Counted from the stretch's first letter, positions 1 through 11,332 are shown. The stretch is 64,000 nucleotides of DNA from an uncultured Bacteroidales bacterium (GCA_947303395.1 CAMYYD010000009.1:23677-87676), one strand, 5' to 3'. Numbers and translations are program-made. Notes: generated from the sequence alone by a model not told the origin.

Positions 1-2
1 TC

Positions 3-2517
<2,515 letters not shown>

Positions 2518-2520
<3 letters not shown>

Positions 2521-2538
2521 AGCCGAAGGCTTCATTTT
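2518..2538 (+). terminator. Weak hairpin at the purA stop
   Basis: The stop codon leads into AAGCC-GAA-GGCTT followed by CATTTTT, a 5-bp stem with a short T run. It could act as a weak intrinsic terminator, but it also forms the edge of the repeat-rich spacer. Confidence 0.35.
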
Positions 2539-2640
2539 TGAATCGCTTCGCGGTGCGTTGGCCCGCGCCATACGGCGGTTCGAGCTTCGGATGGCGCTTG
2601 ATCTTTTGGTTACTTTTCTATCAAGGGAAAAGTAACAGAG
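2539..2640. repeat. Repeat-rich spacer between purA and the ATP-grasp gene
   Basis: No gene is visible. The spacer holds a GC-rich part with partial inverted repeats (around TGGCCCGCGCCATACGGCGG) and then a perfect 10-bp inverted repeat, GTTACTTTTC at 2609-2618 and GAAAAGTAAC at 2627-2636, with an 8-base loop. From general knowledge this GTTACTTTTCTATCAAGG type of sequence recurs in Bacteroidota spacers. Confidence 0.55.
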
Positions 2641-2660
2641 AATAATAAAAGAAAGAAATC

Positions 2661-3812
2661 ATGATTATACTTGAAAAACCATATGTTTCTTCTCCATTGG
2701 TAGAGTATCTGGAGAAATCACAACTCTCAGTTCTGAGAAACGAAATGTCCGAACTATTAGTTCAGCAAGGCCATAATCTTAATTTGCTGAACGACAACGA
2801 GTTCGTTGCCAAATACCAGCAAACCGGCAAGCTTTACGCCGTTTCGGAAAACGCCCTCGTCTGGCTCTATCCACACCTCGCTGGCTCAGAACTTATCGAA
2901 AAAGTGAAGATCGTTAAAGACAAGGCTGAGTTCCGTAAGATCTGCGCCAAGATTTTCCCTGACTTCTTCTATAAAGAAGTGGAAATGAACGAGTTACGTT
3001 CGCTGAATCCAGATGAGCTGCCGTTGCCGTTGGTGATAAAACCTGCTGTCGGCTTCCTCAGCGTGGGCGTTTACATCGTGCGCAGCAAGGCAGAATGGAA
3101 TGCAGCATTGGACGATATCGACAAAAACTTCGCAAAACAATGTGCAGTTTTCCCTGAAACCGTGGTTAAAAGCGGCAAGTTCGTGCTCGAAGACTTCATC
3201 CAAGGCGAGGAATATGCTGTCGACGCTTATTATGATAAAGATGGTAATCCGAACATTATCAATATCTTCCATCATATCTTCAAGTCGGAGACCGACGTCA
3301 GCGACCGCCTTTACTGCATGAGCAAGGAGATTTTCGAGAAGAATTACGGTCCATTCAACCAGTTTTTGATTGATTTGAATGGTGTGTTGAATCTTCGCAA
3401 TTTCCCGATGCACGTGGAGTTCCGCGTCGACAAGAATTCAGACAAGGCTATCCCAATTGAAGTCAATCCGTTGCGTTTTGCAGGCATGTGCCTTAACGAT
3501 TTGACGCGTCACACCTGCGGTTTGCTGCCAGTTCAATGCTATTTCGAGGGCATTCATCCAGATTACGCCACAATGTGGAACGGCATCGAGGACGATGTGT
3601 TCAGTTTTGTGGTATTGGATAAGCCTTATGAAACAACGAAAGCCCTTGATTTTGAGAAGATTAAGAAACATTTCCATGGCGTTGTCGAAACTCGTGATAT
3701 CAAAAACCCTGCCATGAGCATCTGGGGATTTTTGTTCGTGAAAACAGGCAAAGCGCATCGCGAGGAACTGAATGAAATATTGAATTCTGATTTAACAGAA
3801 TTTATAATATAG
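2661..3812 (+). CDS. ATP-grasp domain protein
   Basis: This 383-residue protein has an ATP-grasp fold: PLVIKPAVGFLSVGVYIV (lysine-bearing strand, around residues 118-135), FVLEDFIQGEEYAVDAYYD (about 178-196) and the metal-binding end MHVEFRVD...IPIEVNPLRFAG (about 252-276). ATP-grasp enzymes join a carboxylate to an amine or thiol through an acyl-phosphate; carbamoyl-phosphate-like and carnosine-like ligases have this layout. No substrate can be read from the sequence. There is no signal peptide, so it is cytoplasmic. It stands between two repeat-filled spacers and shows no operon partner with a related task. Confidence 0.8.
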   Translation: MIILEKPYVSSPLVEYLEKSQLSVLRNEMSELLVQQGHNLNLLNDNEFVAKYQQTGKLYAVSENALVWLYPHLAGSELIEKVKIVKDKAEFRKICAKIFPDFFYKEVEMNELRSLNPDELPLPLVIKPAVGFLSVGVYIVRSKAEWNAALDDIDKNFAKQCAVFPETVVKSGKFVLEDFIQGEEYAVDAYYDKDGNPNIINIFHHIFKSETDVSDRLYCMSKEIFEKNYGPFNQFLIDLNGVLNLRNFPMHVEFRVDKNSDKAIPIEVNPLRFAGMCLNDLTRHTCGLLPVQCYFEGIHPDYATMWNGIEDDVFSFVVLDKPYETTKALDFEKIKKHFHGVVETRDIKNPAMSIWGFLFVKTGKAHREELNEILNSDLTEFII

Positions 3813-3945
3813 TCTCTCGCAGATACCGCAGATACCACAGATTTAGTCTTTCACAGTCCAGTCTGCGAAATCTGCAGCTCGCGACGCGAGCCATCCCGCA
3901 GAGGAAGAATAGAAAAAATCTGTGTTATCAGCGAAATCAGCGAGC
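3813..3945. repeat. Repeat-like spacer with CAGATACCGCAGATACCACAG motif family
   Basis: Between the ATP-grasp and transglutaminase genes lie direct near-repeats of GCAGATACC, a palindrome CTCGCGACGCGAG and a 9-bp inverted pair CACAGATTT (3836-3844) / AAATCTGTG (3916-3924). In one frame it reads into the next gene as a false 13-residue N-terminus. It resembles dispersed spacer repeats of Bacteroidota; no gene is visible. Confidence 0.45.
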
Positions 3946-3960
3946 GAAAAAAACAAAGAT

Positions 3961-6309
3961 ATGAAAAAACTATTCCTAATTATTGCTTTTGCAATTTTAG
4001 CAACAGCGTGCTCAAACAATAAAGAACAAAAAGCTTTGGCATTTTTGAACGCTTCGATGCCACAATGCGATTTGGTCGATTACAGCGAAGATTATTTCTT
4101 AAAAAATATTCAGACTTCTTTCAAAGCCAAGAAAGAGTTGCCTTGGGGGAAGCGTGTTCCAGAGCGCGAGTTTAAGCATTTCGTGTTGCCGATACGAGTG
4201 AACAACGAGAATCTTGATGATTTTCGCATGGCATATTATGAGGAATTGCGTGACAGAGTCAAGGATTTGTCGATGTACGACGCTGTGTTGGAAGTCAATC
4301 ACTGGTGTCATGAGAAGGTGAACTACAAAGGCTCTGATTCCAGAACCAGTTCACCGATGGCGACCGTTAAGACATCATGGGGACGTTGTGGCGAGGAGTC
4401 GACGCTGCTTGTTTCAGCGTTACGCGCTGTATGCATCCCCGCCCGCCAAGTTTACGTCCCGCGTTGGGCACACTGCGACGACAACCACGCCTGGGTGGAG
4501 GCCTGGGTCGACGGCAAATGGCATTTCTTGGGTGCCTGTGAGCCTGAACCAGTGCTCGATTTGGGTTGGTTTAACGCTCCCGCATCACGCGCATTGTTAG
4601 TGCATACTCGCGTTTTCGGCGATTATGATGGTCCTGAGGAAGTCATCGACAGAAATGCAAATTACACCGAGATCAACGTTGTCAGCAACTATGCCGAGAC
4701 AGCAAAACTTAACGTAAAAGTCGTTGATAATGAAGGTGAAAATGTTAGCGATGCCCGTGTCGATTTCAAGATTTACAATTATTCGGAATATCATACCGTT
4801 GCAACGAAATACACTGATAATGAGGGGAATACATGGCTGACAGCAGGATTGGGCACGATGATGGTTTATGCTTCGAAAGAGGGGAAATTCGGTTTTGATG
4901 TTGTATCAATTAGTTCAACCGATACCCTTACAATTACGCTCTGTAGAGACGCACGGCCGTGCGTCTCTATCTCGGATGTTGAATCGTATGATTATAACAT
5001 CATTCCTCCTACGGAAAATGCAAGAATTCCTGAGGTTTCGGCGGAAATGCGTGCTAAAAACAACCGCCTTTTGGCATACGAGGATGAAATAAGAAACGCT
5101 TACATTGCGCAGTGTGTCGCCGCCCAAAACGAAGGTGATTACGATAAGGAAATCATGGCTAAGACATGGGGTAACTATCAGACTATCAATGATTTCATTG
5201 ATTATGCACGCGAGAAAGGAATGGAAACCGAAGCGTACAAAATTTTGAATGTCATCACCGACAAGGATTTACGTGATGTTTCGATTGATGTTTTGGTTGA
5301 TTGCCTTGATAATTGCAATTTTGACGATGAATATATTTATAATCCACGCGTTTCCAACGAGATGTTACGCCCTTATCGTACACAACTGACACATTTTGAT
5401 AATGTTACAGATGTTATCGAATTTGTTCGCGACAGCATTGAAATATGTGACGCGTTGAACATTCAGAGAGTCCCGATTTCACCTGCTGGCGTGCTGCGCT
5501 CACGTCATGCCGACTCGCATTCTCGTGACATTTTCTTCGTGGCGTTGGCGCGTACCGCTGGCATCCCGTCAAGAATCGACCCTGTCACTGGTAAGGTGCA
5601 ATATTTTGATAATCAATGGATTGATGTCGCATTTGAAAATACTGACAACGAAAATAAAAATAAACCAGGAACCTTGGTTATCCATTATGATGGAACTGAC
5701 GATCCTCGTTATTACACCCATTTCTCGATTAAAAAATTCAACGGAAACACCTTCGATTTGTTGGCCTACGACGCCATGGACCCGGGAATGGACGTCGGAA
5801 TGACATTGTCGCAGATGATGGCCGACGGCGGCCTGTTGCTCGACCCTGGTTATTACGTCTTGAGTTCTGGCCCCCGTCTCGCCGATGGCAGCGTGCTTAA
5901 CCATTTGGTTTTCTTCACAATAGAAGAAGGTAAGACGACAAAAATCGAATTGGTGATGCGTAATCCTGCCGTAGAGACGGATGTAAATCCGTCTCAAATT
6001 ATCGCATATTTAGATGGCGGCTCTGAGCCTACCACCCACGCCATGCAGGATATCTCGTTGTTGAAAGAAAAATTTGAGAAATGGAACGGCAAAATGACAT
6101 TCCTTTTCAAAGACAAGGAGAGTCTTGATAATTTTAAGTTAAAGAAATTCAATGAGTTACCTGATAATGTGGTTTTAAAAATCGACAAAGATATCCCGAC
6201 GGATAATCTTCCTGTCTTCATGATTCTCAACGAGAAAGATGAGGTGATTTTTGAAGCTAAAGGTTATCAAATCGGACTTGGAGAGCAGCTGTTCAATGTC
6301 CTGAAATAG
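3961..6309 (+). CDS. Lipoprotein with a transglutaminase-like domain and a second degenerate copy
   Basis: A signal peptide with lipobox LATAC (Cys17) predicts an outer- or inner-membrane lipoprotein of 782 residues. The first transglutaminase-like domain shows WGRCGEES (Cys143) and DNHAWVEAWVDGKWHFL (His176). A second, similar unit near residue 510 (SRHADSHSRDIFFVALARTAGIPSR) lacks the cysteine and is probably inactive. Between them is a beta-sandwich-like part (NVKVVDNEGENVSDARVDF), and the C-terminus looks thioredoxin-like without cysteines. Family members act as peptidases or cross-linkers; the substrate is unknown. I chose the ATG at 3961 because the signal peptide begins there; the upstream 13 residues are translated spacer. 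Two palindromic repeats are embedded in frame (4944-4969 and 5974-5995). It converges on the pigment cluster with only 2 bases between stops. Confidence 0.82.
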   Translation: MKKLFLIIAFAILATACSNNKEQKALAFLNASMPQCDLVDYSEDYFLKNIQTSFKAKKELPWGKRVPEREFKHFVLPIRVNNENLDDFRMAYYEELRDRVKDLSMYDAVLEVNHWCHEKVNYKGSDSRTSSPMATVKTSWGRCGEESTLLVSALRAVCIPARQVYVPRWAHCDDNHAWVEAWVDGKWHFLGACEPEPVLDLGWFNAPASRALLVHTRVFGDYDGPEEVIDRNANYTEINVVSNYAETAKLNVKVVDNEGENVSDARVDFKIYNYSEYHTVATKYTDNEGNTWLTAGLGTMMVYASKEGKFGFDVVSISSTDTLTITLCRDARPCVSISDVESYDYNIIPPTENARIPEVSAEMRAKNNRLLAYEDEIRNAYIAQCVAAQNEGDYDKEIMAKTWGNYQTINDFIDYAREKGMETEAYKILNVITDKDLRDVSIDVLVDCLDNCNFDDEYIYNPRVSNEMLRPYRTQLTHFDNVTDVIEFVRDSIEICDALNIQRVPISPAGVLRSRHADSHSRDIFFVALARTAGIPSRIDPVTGKVQYFDNQWIDVAFENTDNENKNKPGTLVIHYDGTDDPRYYTHFSIKKFNGNTFDLLAYDAMDPGMDVGMTLSQMMADGGLLLDPGYYVLSSGPRLADGSVLNHLVFFTIEEGKTTKIELVMRNPAVETDVNPSQIIAYLDGGSEPTTHAMQDISLLKEKFEKWNGKMTFLFKDKESLDNFKLKKFNELPDNVVLKIDKDIPTDNLPVFMILNEKDEVIFEAKGYQIGLGEQLFNVLK
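4944..4969. repeat. Perfect 26-bp palindrome inside the transglutaminase-like gene
   Basis: The 13-base arms start TAGAGACGCACGG and are perfectly self-complementary. The insertion is in frame and encodes the oddly basic CRDARPCVSIS segment within a beta-sandwich region. It belongs to the GTA-palindrome-TAC-like group described in the findings. Confidence 0.8.
5974..5995. repeat. Second palindromic repeat in the same gene
   Basis: GAGACGGAT (5974-5982), loop GTAA and ATCCGTCTC (5987-5995) form a 9-bp hairpin preceded by GTA. It is in frame, encoding ETDVNPSQ, and shares the GTAGAGACG opening with the palindrome at 4944. Confidence 0.75.
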
Positions 6310-6311
6310 CC

Positions 6312-7421
6312 TTATCTCACTGAATTTCCGTAAATTCCTAAGAAGATATCTCGCAAAAGTGCCTGATCGAGGTCTTTATACATATCGATCCACTTCATGT
6401 ATTTAATGAAATCAGCCTTTTGTTGCTCGGTATAATGACTCGAATATTTGTTTGATTCGCTGCGTAAGTCATTGGCAATGAAGTTGGTAGGCATCGACAA
6501 ATAGCCTGAGTTGATGCGCTCGTCCATCAGTTTTGCGATGTTGGTGAAGTAATCGCCAGGATTTGCATCCATCCGGCGCAAATCGTCCTCGGTGACAGGC
6601 TCGCAGATGTGGAAATGCACGTGTCCCTTAGGCTGCATGATGCCTGTTATGATGCTGTTGAGGTCCTCGCCAGGTCTCTTTTCATATCTTCCGTTGACCT
6701 TAGTCGCGTAAAGTTCCAGTGTTTTCAGCTTGTCGCACGATTCCCACTCGTATGAGACAGCAATCGGAACGATGTTCAGCTCAGCCAAAGATTGGACTTT
6801 ATCGTCTCTGCGGCTCATCCAAAACATCTTGATGATGGCTGGGTCGGTGGCGTCGATGCCGTCCTTGGTGCGACCATTGCGTTGTGCAATCCAAACAGAT
6901 TCATTCTCCTCCGTGATGACGTGGCGCATGTATTCCGACGTGTGCATCAGGTTGTTGTAAAACTCCATCCTGTTGCCGCCGCGCTCGATGCGAAACATCT
7001 TGTTGGCCTTGCCAAAGTCAACAACCAGAGGATGTTCCATGAGATTGCTGCCGAAAGTAATCTGGCATGTGTTGTGCCCGCCTGCGTTCAAAATATACTG
7101 CAAAAACATCGCGTCAAGAACTATGTCACGGTGGTTCGAGACAAACAGATAAGGCTTCTTCTCGCTGATGTTCTCCAGGCCCGACCAGTCGAACTGCGTT
7201 GTGGTTTTTTTAACCAAAATCTCAATGACTTCCTTCAGGAAACCAACTTGTAACTCGTAGATATTCTTGATGTTACGTAGTTTGTTTCTTAAGATTTCAG
7301 GGTCAATGCCCGGCATCAGGAAGTTCGCGATCGACGGTATCAGCTCGCTGTCGGCGATACGTTGCATGGCGGCTGGAAGCTCGTCGGCGTTATAGGGTCT
7401 TATGTCGTCGAAATTAGCCAT
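6312..7421 (-). CDS. 1-acyl-glycerol-3-phosphate acyltransferase-like protein
   Basis: This 369-residue protein has the PlsC-type acyltransferase core: LFVSNHRDIVLDAMFL near residue 95-110 (the NHRD block holding the catalytic His) and a later WIAQRNGRTKDG block in the place of the usual FPEGTR. The Bacteroidota branch has HRDIVLD instead of strict HX4D. It probably transfers an acyl chain, here perhaps the polyene or a fatty acid, to a glycerol- or sugar-based anchor. It is the last gene of the cluster; its start codon overlaps the stop of the ligase gene by one base. A housekeeping lipid role is the alternative. Confidence 0.75.
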   Translation of the reverse strand: MANFDDIRPYNADELPAAMQRIADSELIPSIANFLMPGIDPEILRNKLRNIKNIYELQVGFLKEVIEILVKKTTTQFDWSGLENISEKKPYLFVSNHRDIVLDAMFLQYILNAGGHNTCQITFGSNLMEHPLVVDFGKANKMFRIERGGNRMEFYNNLMHTSEYMRHVITEENESVWIAQRNGRTKDGIDATDPAIIKMFWMSRRDDKVQSLAELNIVPIAVSYEWESCDKLKTLELYATKVNGRYEKRPGEDLNSIITGIMQPKGHVHFHICEPVTEDDLRRMDANPGDYFTNIAKLMDERINSGYLSMPTNFIANDLRSESNKYSSHYTEQQKADFIKYMKWIDMYKDLDQALLRDIFLGIYGNSVR

Positions 7422-8719
7422 TATTTGTTTCTTAAGTCAATGAATTTGATAGGTTTACGGCTCTTTGCCGGATAGTTTATCTTCTGAATCTCCTCAACGG
7501 GATGCACTTCAATCTGCGGAGCCACTCTGATTCGTGAGCGGAAGCTGTCTTTCAATTCTTTCACGACATCAAACTCCGGCTGATATTTCAAGCCGATTTT
7601 CACGATGACGTCGTCGGTTCCTGCTTCGCTCTGATGCACCTCGATGACGTAGTTTTCAACGTAGTCGGTATTGTCCAAAACGTCATTGATCGCTGGCGGA
7701 TACAGCGTTGTGCCCTTGAGTTTTATCATGTTGTTTTTGCGTCCGACGAGAGGGGTGAGGCGGTAGGAGTTACGACCGCATTGGCATTGCTCCACAATCT
7801 TCGCTGCGATGTCGCCTGTGCGGAAACGCAGCAACGGCATGGCTTCCACGCCTAAAGTGGTGACAACAATCTCGCCTGGCTGTCCATCTGGCACAGGGAG
7901 CCCGTCTTCACCAATGATTTCAACGATTATCAGCTCAGGATGCACGTGACCGCCTTTGCCGAATTCGCATTCCGAGAAGGTGGCGCCCATCTCCGTGGAT
8001 GAATATGTCGCGAACAACTGCACATCCCATTTTTCCTTGATTTTGCGGCCCAAAAGGTTAAGGTCGAAGTTCTGGTCTCTCAGACCTTCGCCAATGCCGA
8101 TGATTCTGCGGATGCTGCTGTTTTTATAGTCGATGTTATGCTCTTCGGCGTATTGTATCAGCTTGAGAATGAACGACGGAACGCACATGATGGTGTCTGG
8201 CTTGATGCGACGGATGGTGTCCCACTGCAGCTCCGGGATGCCGTTGCCCACACGGATGACACCAGCTCCAAGCTCGCGGAGACCAAGAAAATAAGCCAGT
8301 CCAGCCATGAAACGCTTGTCGAGGGTGGTCATCAATTGAACGATGTCACCAGGTTTCACGCCTGCGCATTCAAACGATTTCTTCTCGTTAAACGCCAGTC
8401 GCTGCAGGTCTTTCTCGGTGCATCCGAATGTCACAGGGTCGCCGAGAGTGCCAGAAGTTGTGATGTAATCGATGATTTTCGACTTCGGACAGCATAAAAA
8501 CTCGTCGTTAAACAGCTGCAAATCTTTCTTCTCGGTGAACGGAATCTTCACTAAATCCTCGATGTGACGGATTTTTTCTATGTTGATTCCATAGCTCTTG
8601 AACATTCGCTGATAATACGGCGAATTTGCCTGAAGATACTTCAGCGCCTCATGAAGCAGATTCTCCTGAAACGCCTTGATTTCTTCTGTTGATTTGTATT
8701 CTATATCGTTGTTAATCAT
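7421..8719 (-). CDS. PaaK-like AMP-dependent acyl ligase (aryl starter activation)
   Basis: The 432-residue protein is of the phenylacetate-CoA ligase type: P-loop TTSGTLGDPVTFG at residues 87-99, YSSTEMGATFSECEF (aryl-acid adenylation core), LLRFRTGDIAAKI and a C-terminal lid with a conserved lysine region (INYPAKSRKP). Enzymes of this type adenylate an aromatic or acyl acid and load it on CoA or a carrier protein. In this cluster the likely substrate is the coumarate-like acid made by the ammonia lyase, loaded onto an ACP or CoA as the polyene starter; that is inference. It overlaps the acyltransferase start by one base. Confidence 0.82.
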   Translation of the reverse strand: MINNDIEYKSTEEIKAFQENLLHEALKYLQANSPYYQRMFKSYGINIEKIRHIEDLVKIPFTEKKDLQLFNDEFLCCPKSKIIDYITTSGTLGDPVTFGCTEKDLQRLAFNEKKSFECAGVKPGDIVQLMTTLDKRFMAGLAYFLGLRELGAGVIRVGNGIPELQWDTIRRIKPDTIMCVPSFILKLIQYAEEHNIDYKNSSIRRIIGIGEGLRDQNFDLNLLGRKIKEKWDVQLFATYSSTEMGATFSECEFGKGGHVHPELIIVEIIGEDGLPVPDGQPGEIVVTTLGVEAMPLLRFRTGDIAAKIVEQCQCGRNSYRLTPLVGRKNNMIKLKGTTLYPPAINDVLDNTDYVENYVIEVHQSEAGTDDVIVKIGLKYQPEFDVVKELKDSFRSRIRVAPQIEVHPVEEIQKINYPAKSRKPIKFIDLRNK

Positions 8720-8733
8720 AATATTACGATTAT

Positions 8734-9597
8734 TTAACGCTTGACTTCATCAAGCCATTCTAAAAATTCATTTTTCCATTGTCGCGACTCCTCGGTGCCT
8801 CTTGTCTCGCTTGCGCCAAAGCCGTGACCGCCAGTCTGGTATTGAATATATTTATGTTCAATATTTTTTGCGTTTAAAGCCGAATCTAAAAGCACAGAGT
8901 TCTGATAATCAACGACTTGATCGTCGATGCAATTCACCAGGAATATCGGAGGACAATCGTCAGGCACATGTCTTTCTAATGAAAGAGAATCGCGCATAAT
9001 TTGGTTTTTGCATCTGCGGTCGCCAAGCAAAGCGCGACGTGATCGCTCGTGAACGTAAGGCTCGTTCATAGTCACGACAGGGTAGATCGGAGCCGCAAAA
9101 GCAGGTCGGTTTTCTTCATTGGTAAAGAAACACGCTGCCGACATTGAAAGGTGTCCTCCTGCCGAAAATCCCATGATTCCCAGTTTGTTAGGATCGATAT
9201 GGTACTCTTCGGCATGTTCTTTCACATATTCGATGGCTTGTTGCGCGTCGTCGAGCATGTCGGGATGCTGATTGCCACGGAAAACGCGACGGTAATGCCA
9301 GATAAACTCTCTGAATCCCGCCACTCGATAGCGTAGAACAAAGGCAGAAATACCGTTAGCGTTAAGCCAACGGGCAACGTCATCGCCCTCGTTGATCTCG
9401 TCGAGCCAGAAATAACTGCCTCCTGGACAAACGATTACAGCTGTGCCATCGGCATTGTTATCAGCCAAAAATGGCGTCAAAGTAACCTGTTTGCCGTGGT
9501 GTACGTCTTGACCTTGCCATAAATACACCGCTTCTTGTGCGGAAATTGTTCCGACAAGTAAAAATAATATGCTGAAAATCAATAATTTCCTAAACAT
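8734..9597 (-). CDS. Secreted alpha/beta hydrolase (esterase-like)
   Basis: A cleavable signal peptide (FRKLLIFSILFLLVGTISAQ) precedes a 267-residue alpha/beta hydrolase domain. The oxyanion motif is CPGGSYFW, the nucleophile elbow GFSAGGH, with later Asp (NCIDDQVVD) and His (TGGHGFG) completing the triad. This is the layout of the BD-FAE/acetyl-xylan-esterase group. Why it lies within the pigment operon is unclear; it might remove or rearrange an acyl ester in the periplasm, or simply be co-transcribed. It overlaps the preceding small gene by one base. Confidence 0.8.
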   Translation of the reverse strand: MFRKLLIFSILFLLVGTISAQEAVYLWQGQDVHHGKQVTLTPFLADNNADGTAVIVCPGGSYFWLDEINEGDDVARWLNANGISAFVLRYRVAGFREFIWHYRRVFRGNQHPDMLDDAQQAIEYVKEHAEEYHIDPNKLGIMGFSAGGHLSMSAACFFTNEENRPAFAAPIYPVVTMNEPYVHERSRRALLGDRRCKNQIMRDSLSLERHVPDDCPPIFLVNCIDDQVVDYQNSVLLDSALNAKNIEHKYIQYQTGGHGFGASETRGTEESRQWKNEFLEWLDEVKR

Positions 9598-9959
9598 TAT
9601 CTGCCTAAAATCTTCATCACTTCTTCTTTCGAGAGTTGACGGTATTTATGCTGCATGTCGGCGAAGAAATCCACTTGGAAATACTCTTCGTCGTAGAATG
9701 AAAGCTTTGAATTGGTGTTTGGCGTGCATTCCAAATAAACTATATCTTCCAATTTCAGACCTTTCGCTTCGCAAATCTGATCGGCCAATTTTTTGCCTGC
9801 ATACGTCACCGAAGTACCTGGGTTATCCTGATACAACTCTGTCACGATGACGTATTTTTTGCCATCTATATCTCTGATTTTCAATCCACAAGATGATTCC
9901 ATGTCCCATTCACCCTTGAACGGGAAAACCTCATCATAATATTCTTTTCCTACTTTCAT
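9597..9959 (-). CDS. Small conserved-looking protein of unknown function
   Basis: A 120-residue soluble protein without signal peptide, membrane segment or motif that I recognise. I chose the ATG at 9959 (MKVGKEYYDE); a longer frame uses a TTG at 9968. It is acidic and contains KKYVIVTELYQDNPGTSVTY and two cysteines. It lies between the radical SAM gene and the esterase, separated from the former by a perfect palindromic repeat. Translational coupling with the esterase (1-base overlap) supports it as real. Confidence 0.6.
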   Translation of the reverse strand: MKVGKEYYDEVFPFKGEWDMESSCGLKIRDIDGKKYVIVTELYQDNPGTSVTYAGKKLADQICEAKGLKLEDIVYLECTPNTNSKLSFYDEEYFQVDFFADMQHKYRQLSKEEVMKILGR

Positions 9960-9978
9960 ACTTAACAATTAACAACCC

Positions 9979-10006
9979 GTACGTCGAAGGCATGCCTTCG
10001 ACCTAC
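9979..10006. repeat. Palindromic repeat providing a stop codon
   Basis: The core GTCGAAGGCATGCCTTCGAC (9983-10002) is a perfect 20-bp palindrome flanked by GTAC and CTAC. The CTA at 10003-10005 is the complement of the TAG stop of the radical SAM gene, so the repeat edge ends that protein. Confidence 0.8.
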
Positions 10007-11304
10007 TGGCGAACATTAACATTTCGTTTGCTTCTATCGACATCACGACCAAATGACTTGTTAATCAACCTTCTGTCGCGTTGGCGATATGTTCCGTCTT
10101 CCATCTCGCGCATTGCCACGTTGCAGAACAGGCGAAACATCTTCGACTCTTGAGTTTCAGAGGCATAGAAGCTCTTCCACGCGTAATCATACAACTCTTG
10201 CAACTTGTCTGGTGACATGTTTTTAGGCTGATAAACGACCTGTCCGGCGTTGTAATGATCCCAGTCGAAGTCGAAAATTCTACCTTGACGCAACAAATCG
10301 TCGTGACCTTTGGTATGCGGGAATGGTGCGAAAATTGTGAACTCCGCCAAATCCAAGTCAATCTCACCGAGGAAGTCGATGAGGCGCTTGATGTCGTCTT
10401 CTGTTTGATTATCAAGGCCAAACAAGATTGTACCTTCCACTCCGATGCCGTAATCGTGGTAGCGTTTCACACGTTCTTTGATGTAATCGGATGTGTCGTA
10501 AACGGCCTGATAGACGTACCAAGCACCAGCTTTTGCTGCCAAATCGAGCACTTCAGGGTCGTCTTCTATGGTATGGCTAATCCATTTTTTCTTCAGTGGA
10601 GCGATGGCTGTGAAAAGCTCTTTCTCCCATTCCTTATTCTGTGCCAATGAGTTATCGACGATGAACAGACGGTTGTTGTCGATTCCTGCCATGTCTTCCA
10701 CCACTTTGTCGACCGGACGCGGACGGAATTTTCGGCCTCCGAGGTACGACACGGCGCAAGGATAGCAGCTGAAACGGCAGCCGCGGCTCGCATTGAAGAG
10801 GTCGACCATCTGAACGCCCTTGTGGTTGTAAAGGTCGCGTTTGTAAAGGTCGCGGCGGCATGGTCCAACGCTCTCAATAGGAGGCTGGTTGCCCATGTAG
10901 TTGTAAATCTTCTTCAAACAGCCGTTTTTCCAATCCAAAATAACCTGCTCCGAACGGCCTTCCGACTCGCCCAAAAACACACTGTCGACGTGATTTACCA
11001 TCTCCTCTGCATGAAGCATGGTCGAAATGCCACCCGCTAGAACTTTTTTGCCCCTTTTGTGATACTCGTCAGCGATAGCCCAACCTCGTTTTACCTGTGT
11101 GGTAAGCATCATCGACAAAGCGACAAGATCGCATTCCTCATCAAAATCAATGGGTTCCACGTTCTCGTCGGTAAAGGAAATGTCGACATATTCCGGCAAG
11201 GTGGCAGCGAAAGCCACTGGTCCGTGAGGCGGCAGGTTGAAAGTGGTTTGTCCCGGCAACTTGTTCCATTTCGGGTAAATCAACTTCAGCTTTATAGTTT
11301 CCAT
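10003..11304 (-). CDS. B12-binding-domain radical SAM protein
   Basis: The 433-residue protein has a cobalamin-binding-like N-terminal fold (about residues 25-130, without the base-on DxHxxG motif) and a radical SAM core with GCRFSCYPC: Cys176, Cys180 and Cys183 hold the 4Fe-4S cluster. Family members use SAM, often with cobalamin, to methylate unreactive carbons or rearrange rings. In this cluster a C-methylation or another change of the aryl head or polyene is plausible. It has its own TAnnTTTG box 28-36 bases upstream and is the first gene of a five-gene group. Its stop codon falls in a palindromic repeat. Confidence 0.85.
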   Translation of the reverse strand: METIKLKLIYPKWNKLPGQTTFNLPPHGPVAFAATLPEYVDISFTDENVEPIDFDEECDLVALSMMLTTQVKRGWAIADEYHKRGKKVLAGGISTMLHAEEMVNHVDSVFLGESEGRSEQVILDWKNGCLKKIYNYMGNQPPIESVGPCRRDLYKRDLYNHKGVQMVDLFNASRGCRFSCYPCAVSYLGGRKFRPRPVDKVVEDMAGIDNNRLFIVDNSLAQNKEWEKELFTAIAPLKKKWISHTIEDDPEVLDLAAKAGAWYVYQAVYDTSDYIKERVKRYHDYGIGVEGTILFGLDNQTEDDIKRLIDFLGEIDLDLAEFTIFAPFPHTKGHDDLLRQGRIFDFDWDHYNAGQVVYQPKNMSPDKLQELYDYAWKSFYASETQESKMFRLFCNVAMREMEDGTYRQRDRRLINKSFGRDVDRSKRNVNVRQ

Positions 11305-11332
11305 ATTAAAATAATCCTTCTAATCCAAACTA

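Noticed and set aside
3813..3945. CRISPR-like array from GCAGATACC repeats
   Set aside because: There are only two or three short imperfect units without regular spacers, and no cas gene is present.
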